A stretch of 64,000 bases of DNA from CAYOHP01 sp964403795 [NCBI: uncultured bacterium] (GTDB lineage: Bacteria; Muiribacteriota; UBA6191; CAZXTJ01). Below the pieces are notes generated by a model. It was given only the letters and a program-made list of their open reading frames with translations. It searched no databases and was not told where the DNA came from. The stretch lies in NCBI GenBank assembly GCA_964403795.1, contig CAYOHP010000006.1, positions 43,264 through 107,263 of the forward strand, in the 5' to 3' direction. The position numbers and the translations under genes were made by a program. Of the stretch, positions 1 to 8,800 are shown piece after piece (within the stretch, counting starts at the first letter, position 1; each line of letters starts with the position of its first letter).

Positions 1-933
1 GTGATCCAGCGCCAGCTCACCCTGGGGCAGCTGGTCGCCTCGGAGCTGATCGTGGTCTCGGTGCTCTCGGCGATCGAGAAGCTGATCCGCCTCGCGGAAC
101 CCTGGTATGACCTGCTCACGGCCCGGGAGAAGATCGGACAGGTCCTCGACCTGCCCCGGGAGGAAGGCGGCCCGGTCCCCCTGGCGACCCCTCACCCCCC
201 CGGCGGGATCCGGCTCTGCTCGCTCGGCTACCGCTATCCGGACGGGACCCGCGCCCTCGTCGGCGTGGACCTGGATTTCGAGCCGGGAAGCCGGACCGGC
301 ATCACGGGACCGGGCGGGTCCGGCAAGACCACCCTCCTCAGGGTGATCGCCGGACTGCTTCCCCCCTCCGAGGGAACCATCCGGCTCGACGGGCGGGCCC
401 TGGGCGAGCACCAGCTGGAAGGCCTGCGAGCTCGACTGTCCCTGGTCGGGGACCGTTTCGACGTGTTCGAAGGAACCCTGGAGGAGAACCTCCGGGTAGG
501 CCGCGAGAGGATCGACGAGGCCCAGCTCCGGGAGGTCATCGCCGCCGTCGACCTCGACGCCGACCTCGCTCGCCTCCCGCTCGGACTCCAGTCTCCCATC
601 CAGAGCGAAGGACGGAACCTGTCGGGAGCCCAGGTCCAGCGACTCCTGCTGGCCCGGGCCCTGCTCGGCGGACCGGGCGTGCTCCTGATCGACGACGCCC
701 TCCAGGGTCTGGAGCCTGCAGGGCGACGACGGTTCCTGGATGGTCTGTGCCGGGAGAGGACGAGTACCGTGCTCCTGGTCTCCCACGAACCGGAGATCCT
801 CTCCCGCTGCGACCGGATCCTGTACCTGGATGCGGGCCGGGTGGTCGAGGCGATCACCCCCGACCAGCTGGGAGGCTCGTCGCAGACCGTGCTCTTCCTC
901 GGCGGGCATCGGGCCGGGCAGGTGGCGGCATGA
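1..933 (+). CDS. ABC exporter ATP-binding domain, C-terminal part (cut by left edge)
   Basis: Nucleotide-binding domain of an ABC exporter; the membrane domain must lie left of the window, although a helix-like segment at residues 1-50 looks like the end of it. Seen: Walker A GPGGSGKTT (about residue 102), signature LSGAQVQR in place of LSGGQ, Walker B VLLIDDAL, H-loop VSHEPE. The residue after the Walker B Asp is normally the catalytic Glu and is Asp here, so ATP turnover may be slow. The next gene overlaps by 4 nt and encodes an HlyD adaptor, followed by a TolC-like channel, so this is the motor of a type I-secretion-like tripartite exporter. The substrate is unknown, and it cannot be seen whether an N-terminal peptidase domain exists. 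The true start is outside the window. Confidence 0.9.
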   Translation: MIQRQLTLGQLVASELIVVSVLSAIEKLIRLAEPWYDLLTAREKIGQVLDLPREEGGPVPLATPHPPGGIRLCSLGYRYPDGTRALVGVDLDFEPGSRTGITGPGGSGKTTLLRVIAGLLPPSEGTIRLDGRALGEHQLEGLRARLSLVGDRFDVFEGTLEENLRVGRERIDEAQLREVIAAVDLDADLARLPLGLQSPIQSEGRNLSGAQVQRLLLARALLGGPGVLLIDDALQGLEPAGRRRFLDGLCRERTSTVLLVSHEPEILSRCDRILYLDAGRVVEAITPDQLGGSSQTVLFLGGHRAGQVAA

Positions 934-2297
934 GCCCGTCGCTGCGCAGCCCTACGAGAGTGCTCTCCCGGTGGTCGCTCCGGATCTTCTCCTTCTTCTG
1001 CCTGCTGGTCCTGGCCGGTTTCTCTGCGGGGCTCGTCCTGATCCCATGGCAACAGTCGGTGGTCGGTCGGGGTCGGGTCATCGTCCTGTCGCCCATGCAG
1101 CGACCCCAGAACATCGAGGCCCCCATCAAGGCGAGGCTCGAGCGATGGCACGTCCAGGAGGGCCAGGAAGTCGAAGAGGGCCAGTTGGTCGCCGAGCTCG
1201 CCGAGGTCGACGTCAAGTACCTCGACGAGGAGCAGGTCGAGCGCCTGATCCGACAGCGCCAGGCCCAGGTCGACACCATCGAGGCGGGAAGGGCCCGGAT
1301 CGATGCCCTGGGCGCCCAGATCCGGGCCCTCGAGTCCTACGCCGATGCCACCCTGGTGGCTGCCGACCAGAAGATCCGCCAGGCCGAGGAGAAGGTGCGG
1401 GCCGAGGAGGAGGCCCGCCGGGCGGCAGCCCAGAACCGGGAAACGGTACGCCTCAACCAGGATCGCCTGGTGAAGCTCCACCAGCAGGGACTTCGCTCCC
1501 GTCGGGATCTCGAGCTGGGGGAACTCGCCATGGTCAAGGCCGAGACCGACCTCGCCAAGGCGGAGGCCGCCGTCACGGTGGCGGGCCAGGCCCTCAGGAT
1601 CGAGGGTCTCGAACGCGAGAAGGCCCGCCTGGATCTCGACGGCAAGCTCGCCGCCACCCGGGTCTACCTGGCGGAGGCCAGCGAGAAGCTGGCCAAGGCC
1701 AGGAGCGAGATCGAGAAGCTGGACATCGAGATCGCCAACCAGGAGGCCAGGATCGCCCAACGCCGGATCCGCTCCCCTTCCCGGGGACGGGTGGTGCGTC
1801 TCCTGAAGGCCGGGGCCGGAGAGACCATCAAGGAAGGGGACGTCCTGGCGGTCCTGGCACCCGACACCTCGGATCGGGCCGTCGAACTCCACCTCTCGGG
1901 ACACGACGCTCCCCTGGTGACACCCGGACGCCACGTGCGCCTCCAGTTCGCCGGCTGGCCGGCGCTCCAGTTCTCGGGCTGGCCCTCGGTCGCGGTGGGG
2001 ACCTTCGGAGGTCGGGTGGCCGTCGTCGATGCCATCGACGACGGGCGTGGTCGCTTCCGGGTCCTGGTGGTACCCGATCCGGATCCAGCCGGCTTGCCGG
2101 TTGCCGGGTCGGCCGGGGGCAGACCCGAGGCATGGCCGGATCCCGTCTACCTCCGACCGGGAACCGAGGTCTCGGGCTGGGTCCTCCTGGAGGAGGTCTC
2201 GCTCGGCTTCGAACTCTGGCGCCAGTTCAACGGCTTCTCCCCGGCGCTCTCGACGCCGCCCGGGGCGACGGAGAGCGGGAAGGGGAAGTCCGGATGA
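930..2297 (+). CDS. HlyD-family membrane fusion (periplasmic adaptor) protein
   Basis: Periplasmic adaptor of 455 aa that should bridge the ABC ATPase to the outer-membrane channel. The ATG at 930 overlaps the upstream TGA (ATGA). Seen: one N-terminal membrane helix (about residues 18-40), a biotinyl-lipoyl half-motif (VVGRGRVIVLSP ... IEAPIKARLERWHVQEGQEV), a long charged coiled-coil hairpin (about residues 90-290), the returning lipoyl half (RIRSPSRGRVVRLLKAGAGE), then a beta-barrel region. This order is typical of HlyD/EmrA-type adaptors. An in-frame extension upstream to 747 lies inside the ABC gene and is not credible. Its 3' end overlaps the next start by 4 nt. Confidence 0.9.
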   Translation: MSPSLRSPTRVLSRWSLRIFSFFCLLVLAGFSAGLVLIPWQQSVVGRGRVIVLSPMQRPQNIEAPIKARLERWHVQEGQEVEEGQLVAELAEVDVKYLDEEQVERLIRQRQAQVDTIEAGRARIDALGAQIRALESYADATLVAADQKIRQAEEKVRAEEEARRAAAQNRETVRLNQDRLVKLHQQGLRSRRDLELGELAMVKAETDLAKAEAAVTVAGQALRIEGLEREKARLDLDGKLAATRVYLAEASEKLAKARSEIEKLDIEIANQEARIAQRRIRSPSRGRVVRLLKAGAGETIKEGDVLAVLAPDTSDRAVELHLSGHDAPLVTPGRHVRLQFAGWPALQFSGWPSVAVGTFGGRVAVVDAIDDGRGRFRVLVVPDPDPAGLPVAGSAGGRPEAWPDPVYLRPGTEVSGWVLLEEVSLGFELWRQFNGFSPALSTPPGATESGKGKSG

Positions 2298-3721
2298 GGC
2301 GTGGTCGATGGCCCCGGATCGGGATCATGGCTTTCGGTCTGGCCGCTTCCGCCCTGGCGGAGGTTCCCGACCGTCCCGCGCTCGGGCTCGAGACGGTGCT
2401 CGCCAGGACCGACGCCTACTTTCCCAAGGCGCTTGCCGCGGATCTCGAGCGCCAGATCGCGGTGGGGAAGCTGATCGAGAAGCAAGGCGCCTTCGACCCC
2501 ACCCTCACTCTCAAGGGGGAGGAGCTCCGTTATCTCGACGCCACCGGCGACGTCGCCAAGGAGAAGGGCCAGGTCGCCTTCGAGGTACCCAGCCGATCGG
2601 GGATCACCTGGTTCGGCGGGGCTCGCATCAGCGAGGCGAGGATCGTCGGCAAGGCAGGCACCAAGGACTTCGAGAGGACCTTCCTGGGACTGAAGGTTCC
2701 GCTGCTGCGGGATGCCCGGATCAACGCCAAGCTGGCAGCCGAGCGCCAGGCCTCGATCGGGGTCGAGATCGCCAGGGCCGAACGCGACCGGATCCGGCTG
2801 GAACTCCTGCGGAAGGCCGGGGAGGCCTACTGGAAGTGGATCGCGGCCGCCCGCTCGCGGGAGGTCGCGGTCGAGATGGTCGATCTCGCCCTCCGGCGCG
2901 CCGAGGCACTCACCGAGGTCGCCGCCCGGGGCGACATTCCCGAACTGGTCGCGGTCGAGGCCGAGATCGAGGTGCAGAGGCGACGGGAGGCGCTCTCGAA
3001 GGCGATCCAGGCCCTGGACAAGGCCTCCCTGGGTCTCTCCCTCTACCTCTGGACCCCGGAGGGCGAACCGGAGGACCCACCGCCGCCGGACCGGATCCCG
3101 GCCTCGCTCCCGCCCCCCACGGCCCTGACGCCCGGGGAGGTCCTGCAGGCCGAGGAGACGGCCAGGGCCCGGCGACCCGAGTTCGCGCTCCTCGAGGGAC
3201 ATCGTCGGACCGCCGACATCGAACGGGCGCTGGCCGAGAACGACGGCAGCGTCGGCCTGGAACTCTTCCTCAATCCCGGACGCGAGTCCGAGGCCGACGT
3301 CTTCGAGCCGCTCGAACGACGTCTGAGAGCCGGTTTCAAGCTCACCGTGCCGCTCCGCCGGCGCGGCCCCCGGGGGCGGGGCCTGTCGGCTACCGGCAAG
3401 CTCGAGAAGCTCGAACTCGAGACCCGGCTCCTCCGCCAGCAGCTGAACCTGGACGTGAGGACCGTCGCCAGGGTCATCGCCACGGACCTGGAACGCCTCG
3501 AGGCGGCCACCCGCGAAGTCGAGCTGGCCCGGAGGCTCGAGGCCGGAGAGCGCACCGGGTTCGAGCTGGGGGAAGGAACGCTCTTCCTCGTGAACCAGAG
3601 GGAGAGGGCCCGGGCCGAAGCCGAGCGGAAGAAGATCGAGATCGACCTGGACTACCGGCTGGCGCGGCTCTCCCTGGATGCCATCACGGGGGTCCTGCTG
3701 CCTCCGACCGAACCGCAGTAG
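2294..3721 (+). CDS. TolC-like outer membrane efflux protein
   Basis: Outer-membrane exit duct of 475 aa. Seen: N-terminal signal-like stretch (GIMAFGLAASALAEV), then two helix-rich halves with the heptad-like, Arg/Glu/Ala-rich helices of the OEP/TolC family, including EAYWKWIAAARSREVAVEM and a second copy near RVIATDLERLEAATREVEL. It ends GVLLPP, like other outer-membrane efflux proteins. The ATG at 2294 overlaps the HlyD stop (ATGA), so the three genes form a translationally coupled tripartite exporter. No cargo gene lies downstream; a convergent WD40 gene follows after 27 bp. Confidence 0.85.
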   Translation: MRRGRWPRIGIMAFGLAASALAEVPDRPALGLETVLARTDAYFPKALAADLERQIAVGKLIEKQGAFDPTLTLKGEELRYLDATGDVAKEKGQVAFEVPSRSGITWFGGARISEARIVGKAGTKDFERTFLGLKVPLLRDARINAKLAAERQASIGVEIARAERDRIRLELLRKAGEAYWKWIAAARSREVAVEMVDLALRRAEALTEVAARGDIPELVAVEAEIEVQRRREALSKAIQALDKASLGLSLYLWTPEGEPEDPPPPDRIPASLPPPTALTPGEVLQAEETARARRPEFALLEGHRRTADIERALAENDGSVGLELFLNPGRESEADVFEPLERRLRAGFKLTVPLRRRGPRGRGLSATGKLEKLELETRLLRQQLNLDVRTVARVIATDLERLEAATREVELARRLEAGERTGFELGEGTLFLVNQRERARAEAERKKIEIDLDYRLARLSLDAITGVLLPPTEPQ

Positions 3722-3748
3722 CTGCCGGCCGGGGGTGGAAGATGCCGG

Positions 3749-4855
3749 TTACTTCTTGAACCGGTCCATGTTGGCGGCCTTCCACTTGCCGTAGTCGAAC
3801 TTGCCGTTGGTGTAGTAGGCCGGATTCGGGGCCTTGGCTTCCTTGGCCTTGGCCTGGGCCTTGGGCGCTTCCTCGACCACCGGGAGACCGGTGGGTTCGA
3901 AGCCCTTCAGGGTCCAGAAGGCCACCGAGCCGTCGGCCGCGGCGGCGGCCAGGCGCCGGCCGTCCCGGGACAGGGCCAGGCCGTGAAGGGCCGCCCCGGA
4001 CCGGGTCGGCAGGTGGAAGAGCTCCTCGCCGGTCTCCACCGACCAGATGCAGGCGGCGCCGTCGTGGGACACCGTGAAGAACTGCTCGCCGGTGGGCGAC
4101 AGGCGGACATCCCGGACCCAGCGCTTGCCGGCCCGGATGGTCTTCTTCTCCTTGCCGGTGCCCATGTCCCAGAGGCAGACGGTGGTGTCGAGGCAGGCCG
4201 AGATGCAGAGGCCGCCGCCGGCATGGAAGTCGACGCCCACGACCCAGTTGGAATGGGGGCCCTTCAGGGCCTTGCGGGCCTCCTGCCAGGTGGAGGTGTC
4301 CCAGACCCGGACCACGCTGTCGGCCCCGCCGGCCCCCAGCAGCCGCCCGCTGGGCGAGAAGTTCACCGAAGTGAGCGGCATGCCCGGATCGAGGATCTGG
4401 AGCTCTTCGCCGTCCTCGGGATCCCGGACCCGGACCCAGCCCTCGAGGCCCACGGTGACGACCGAGGATCCGTCGGGGGCGAAGACCGCGCCCGTGACCG
4501 CATCGAGGTGGGGGGAGGCGACGAACTTGAGTTCGCCCTTCTCGGGGTCCCAGAAACGGACCTCCCCGCTCTTGTCGCCGCTGACCAGGAGCTTGCCGTC
4601 GGGCGAGAAGGCCAGGGCCGCCACCGCCTCGGCGTGGCCCCTCAGACAGCGGACCTCGACCAGGCGGATCGGGTCCCAGAGGCGGACCGTCCGGTCCTCT
4701 CCGCCGGTGGCCACCAGGCGCCCGGTGGGAGAGTAGGCGATGGAGATCGCCGCTCCGTCGTGGCCGCGGACGGCAGGCAGGGCCTTGGCGGCGAGCGCGG
4801 GAGGCGCCGGAGGTGCGGGTGCTGGGCTGGCGGTTGCAGCGGCGGCTTCGGCCAC
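3749..4855 (-). CDS. WD40 repeat protein
   Basis: A 368-aa protein made almost entirely of WD40 repeats, with blades ending TVRLWDP, EVRFWDP, VVRVWDT, TVCLWDM, AACIWSV and SVAFWTL, each preceded by a GH dipeptide or ...FSPDGK/SPTGR. About seven blades can be counted, enough for one beta-propeller scaffold. The N-terminus is Ala/Pro-rich and has no clear signal peptide. The C-terminal tail (about residues 320-368) is Lys/Ala-rich and ends with an aromatic motif (YYTNGKFDYGKWKAANMDRF). The start is GTG at 4855, preceded by GAGAGGG. A TACTTT hexamer on the minus strand at 4931-4926 could be its -10 element. The partner is unknown. Confidence 0.88.
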   Translation of the reverse strand: MAEAAAATASPAPAPPAPPALAAKALPAVRGHDGAAISIAYSPTGRLVATGGEDRTVRLWDPIRLVEVRCLRGHAEAVAALAFSPDGKLLVSGDKSGEVRFWDPEKGELKFVASPHLDAVTGAVFAPDGSSVVTVGLEGWVRVRDPEDGEELQILDPGMPLTSVNFSPSGRLLGAGGADSVVRVWDTSTWQEARKALKGPHSNWVVGVDFHAGGGLCISACLDTTVCLWDMGTGKEKKTIRAGKRWVRDVRLSPTGEQFFTVSHDGAACIWSVETGEELFHLPTRSGAALHGLALSRDGRRLAAAAADGSVAFWTLKGFEPTGLPVVEEAPKAQAKAKEAKAPNPAYYTNGKFDYGKWKAANMDRFKK

Positions 4856-4963
4856 GGGATCCCTCTCGATGCCGGGGTCACACCCCGATCCGACGGTCCG
4901 GCGGGAAGGCCTCGGACCGGCCTGGAAAGTAGCATGGAGGGCGGTCGGCCTTCACCCTCTCCC

Positions 4964-5788
4964 CTAGAGGAAGTAGTCGGGCGCCAGGTCCTCTTCCCGG
5001 GTGCCGGGGGGGAGGTACTCCGAGAAGTCGGTCCGGCCGCCCTCCCGGAGCACGGCCTCGTCGACCAAGAAGTTCCCGCTCGACTCCCGGCTGGGGCGCA
5101 CCAGGATGGCGTGGGCCGCGTCCCCCATGATCGCCGGCAGCCGGCACCTCCGGGTCAGGGCCTCGCCGCCCAGCATGTGGGTGGCGGCGGTGGCGATGGT
5201 GGTCCGGGGCCAGAGGCAGTTGAAGGCGACGCCCTGCTGGCGGAACTCGCCCGCCCAGCCCAGGGTGAGCAGGCTCATCCCGTACTTCGCCAGGGTGTAG
5301 GCGGCGTGGGGGGCGAACCAGCGCTCCTCGATGGCGAGCGGGGGCGAGATGGTGAGCACGTGGGGGTTGGCCGCCTTCAGGAGGTGGGGCAGGCACTTCT
5401 GGGTGGTCAGGAAGGTCCCCCGGGCGTTGATCCCGTGCATCAGGTCGTAGCGCTTCATCTCGGTGGCCAGGGTGCCGGTCAGGCTGATGGCGCTGGCGTT
5501 GTTGACCAGGATGTCGATCCCGCCCCAGGTCTCGACGACCTTGGCCACCGCCGCCTCGACCTGGTCCTCGAAGCGGATGTCGACCTGGAGCGGGAGGGCC
5601 TCGCCACCCGCGGCCCGGATCTCGTCGGCCGCGGTGAAGATGGTGCCCGGGAGCTTGGGATGCGGTTCGGCGGTCTTGGCGGCCACCACGACCCGCGCCC
5701 CGTCCCGGGCCGCCCGGAGTCCGATCGCCAGGCCGATGCCGCGACTGGCCCCGCTCAGGAACACGACCTTGCCCGCCAGATCCGCCAT
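4964..5788 (-). CDS. Short-chain dehydrogenase/reductase, HSDL2-like
   Basis: NAD(P)-dependent oxidoreductase of 274 aa. Seen: the TGxxxGxG-type dinucleotide motif as SGASRGIG (residues 12-19), NNAS (structural Asn motif), catalytic YTLAKYG with the YxxxK spacing, and DEAVLREGG near the C-terminus. The motif forms SGASRGIG, NNASAI and YTLAKYGMS resemble the hydroxysteroid-dehydrogenase-like 2 (HSDL2) branch of the SDRs, here without the SCP2 domain of the animal proteins. The ATG at 5788 gives the usual SDR length; a much longer upstream reading in this frame is antisense noise inside the lipoprotein gene. A minus-strand TACCGT lies 19 nt upstream of the start. Confidence 0.9.
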   Translation of the reverse strand: MADLAGKVVFLSGASRGIGLAIGLRAARDGARVVVAAKTAEPHPKLPGTIFTAADEIRAAGGEALPLQVDIRFEDQVEAAVAKVVETWGGIDILVNNASAISLTGTLATEMKRYDLMHGINARGTFLTTQKCLPHLLKAANPHVLTISPPLAIEERWFAPHAAYTLAKYGMSLLTLGWAGEFRQQGVAFNCLWPRTTIATAATHMLGGEALTRRCRLPAIMGDAAHAILVRPSRESSGNFLVDEAVLREGGRTDFSEYLPPGTREEDLAPDYFL

Positions 5789-5826
5789 GGGTAGCCTCCG
5801 GGGCCCCACGGTACGCCGTCGGCCGG

Positions 5827-8800
5827 CTACGGCTCCAGCAGGTTCCGGGTCACGAACACGTCGCCGATCAGGTTCCCGTCGAGGGGCACCAGGTTGGAGG
5901 CGTCGGACCGGAAGGCGGCGAAGCGGCCATCGGGGCTGACCGCCACATTGGTCGAGGCGGCGTTGCCCTGGAGGCCGGCGAAACTCACCGAGACCCGGCG
6001 GGTCGAGGTGGTCCCGAGCTCGCGGACGAAGACGTCGTTGGCGAGGTTGGTGTCCGACCCCACCAGATTGGTCGCCGACGACTCGAACACCACGTGGGTC
6101 CCGTCCCTGTTGATCTCGGCTTCGATCGAGGCACCGTTGGCCTGGGCATCGGTGGTATCGGCCAGGCTCACCCGCACCGTGGTCCCGTTCACCCGGTCCC
6201 GCACGAACACATCCCGGACTCCGTTGGTATCGCCCGCCACCAGATTGGTGGCATCCGAGACGAAGGCCACGAACTGCCCGTCCTGGGAGATCGAGGGACT
6301 GAGGGATGCGCCGTTGGCCTGGGCCTCGCCGTCGGTGAGGCTCACCCGCTCGATGGTCCGGAACAGCCGGTCGTAAACGAACACGTCCCGGACCCCGTTG
6401 GTGTCCCCGAGGACCAGGTTGGAGGCCAGCGACTGGAAGGCCACCCAGCGGCCGTCGGCCGAGATCGCCGGGAACGAGCTCACGTTGTTGGCCTGGATCC
6501 CGTCGTCGGTGACGCTCACGATCTCGGTGGTCGAGAGCAGGACGTCCCGGACGAACACGTCCTGGACCCCGTTCAGGTCGGTGGTGACGAGATTCGAAGC
6601 CAGCGACTGGAAGGCCACCCAGCGACCGTCGGCGCTCAGCGAGGGCTCGGTCGAGTCGTCGTTCCCCTGGGTCCCGGCGGTGGCCACGCTGGCCCGGACC
6701 GTGGTGCCGTTGTCGTCGTCGCGGACGAAGATGTCGGTCGAGTTGTTGGTGTCGCCGGCGACCAGGTTGGTGGCGTCCGAGGCGAAGGCCACGAACTGCC
6801 CGGTCCAACCGGCCGCGGGCTGGAAGGAGTCGCCGTTGCCCTCGGCCCCGGCGCCGCTCACGCTGGAGCGGGAGGTGATCCCCTGGAGCCGGTCCCGGGC
6901 GAACACGTCCTGGCTCCCGTTGGTGTCGCCGGCGACCAGGTTGGTGGCGGCCGAGGCGAAGAAGGCCCGTCGTCCGTCCAGCGCCAGGGTGGGCCTCGAG
7001 CTCAGGTTGTCGCCCTCGACCCGGTTCGAATCGACGCTCACCCGATGGGTCGCTTCGGGCACCGGGTTCTCGACCGCGAACGCATCCCTCAGGCCGTTGG
7101 TATCCCCGGTGACCAGGTTGGTCCCATCCGAGAAGAAGACCACCTGGCGCCCGTCGGCCGAGAGGCGCGGCTGGACCGAGGCCCCGTTCGCCTGGATGCC
7201 CGTGGCCGAACGGTTCACCCGGGTGGTCTCGCCGGTCACCCGGTCATGGACCAGGATGTCCTGGAGCGGACCGTTGCCGTCGACCCCGGGGACGAGGGTG
7301 GTGGCGGTGGTCTCGAAGACCACGTAGCGCCCGTCGTCGGAGACATTGCCCCGGAGGCTGACGGTAGCGGCAGGGGCCTCGGCCCCCGAAGTCGAGCGGT
7401 TCACCCGCACCGTCTGGCTCAGGGACCGGTCATGCAGGAACACGTCGCCGGTGCCGTTGGTGTCGTTGGCGACCAGGTTGGTGGCCGCCGAATCGAAGAG
7501 CACGAAGCGGCCGTCCCGGGTGATCCAGGGGCGTCCGCTGACGCCGTTGGGCTCGGTGGTGGCGCCCGAGTTCACGCTCGAACGGGTGACCGCTCCCGGG
7601 GTCAGCTCCTTGACGAAGACGTCGGCGACCCCGTTGGTGTCGAGGGCGGTGAGCAGGTTGTCCGAGGTGGAGGTGAAGGCCACGAAGCGACCGTCGCCGG
7701 AGATCATCGGGTCCTGGGTCACGCTCCCGGTCACGGTCTGGCTGCCGCCCGCCGAGACATTGGCCCGGACCGTGGTGCCGAGCGCCCGGTCCCGCACGTA
7801 GACGTCGTCGGCGGCATTGATGTCGGTGGTGACCAGCAGGTTGGTGGCCGAGGAGAGGAAGGCCACCAGATTGCCGTCGTCGCTCACGCTGCCGGTGCCG
7901 CTGAAGGCGTTGGCCTGCACCGCCGAGGCCCCCAGGCTGACCCGCTCGGTGATGGCGGTGAGACGGTCGTGGAGGAAGACGTCCCGGGTGGCGTTGGTGT
8001 CGCCGGGGACCAGGTTGGTGGCGTCCGAAGCGAAGACCACGAAGCGACCGCTGGCGGAGAGGAAGGGCTCGACCGAGTCGCCGCCCAGGCTCTGCACACC
8101 GCCGGGTCCCACGCTCACCCGCTCGACCGCCCCGGTGAGCCGGTCGCGCACGTAGATGTCGGCGAGGCCATTGGTGTCGCCGGCGCCCAGCAGGTCCGAG
8201 GTGGTCGAGAAGGCCACCAGCCGCCCATTGGCGGAGTAGCTCGGCGCCCCCGAGACGGTGCCGGCGGTCGCCTGGGCCCCGCCCGAGACCAGGTTCACCC
8301 GTTCCATCGCCGAGGGCAGCGGGTACGCCTCGACCAGCACCACCACCGAGCCGATCTCCTGGAACCCGTTGCCGTCGCTGGCGGTGTAGGTGAAGACGTC
8401 GATCCCCGAGAAACCGGGACTCGGGGTGTAGGTCACGGTGTCGTCGGGGTTCAGGGCCGAGACCCCGTTCGAGGGGGTAGTGACGCCCACCGTGGTCAGC
8501 GGGTCGCCGTCGATGTCCTCGTCGTTGGCCAGGACGTCGATGTTCACGCCCAGCCCGGCCAGGGTCTCGGCGTAGTCGAGGGTCGCGAACAGCTTGTCGT
8601 TCACGGGGGTGACCGAGACGTTCACGGTGGCGGCGGTCGAGGTGAGCAGCCCGTCGGAGGCGTCGAAGGTGAACGAGTCGAACCCGAAGAAGTTGCGGTT
8701 GGGGCGGTAGGTGACGGTCCCGGCCGTGGCGTTGAACCCGAGCAGCGCCCCGTTGGTCGACGAGGTCACGATCGAGAAGGTGAGCGGGTCGAGATCCACG

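Noticed and set aside
740-2293. N-terminal 518-codon extension of the TolC-like frame through the HlyD gene
   Set aside because: Pro/Arg/Gly-rich out-of-frame text; the ATG at 2294 overlaps the HlyD stop and is followed by a signal-like stretch.
4950-4963. Small CCTCT/AGAGG hairpin at the SDR 3' end as a terminator
   Set aside because: Only 5 bp of stem and no T-run on either strand.
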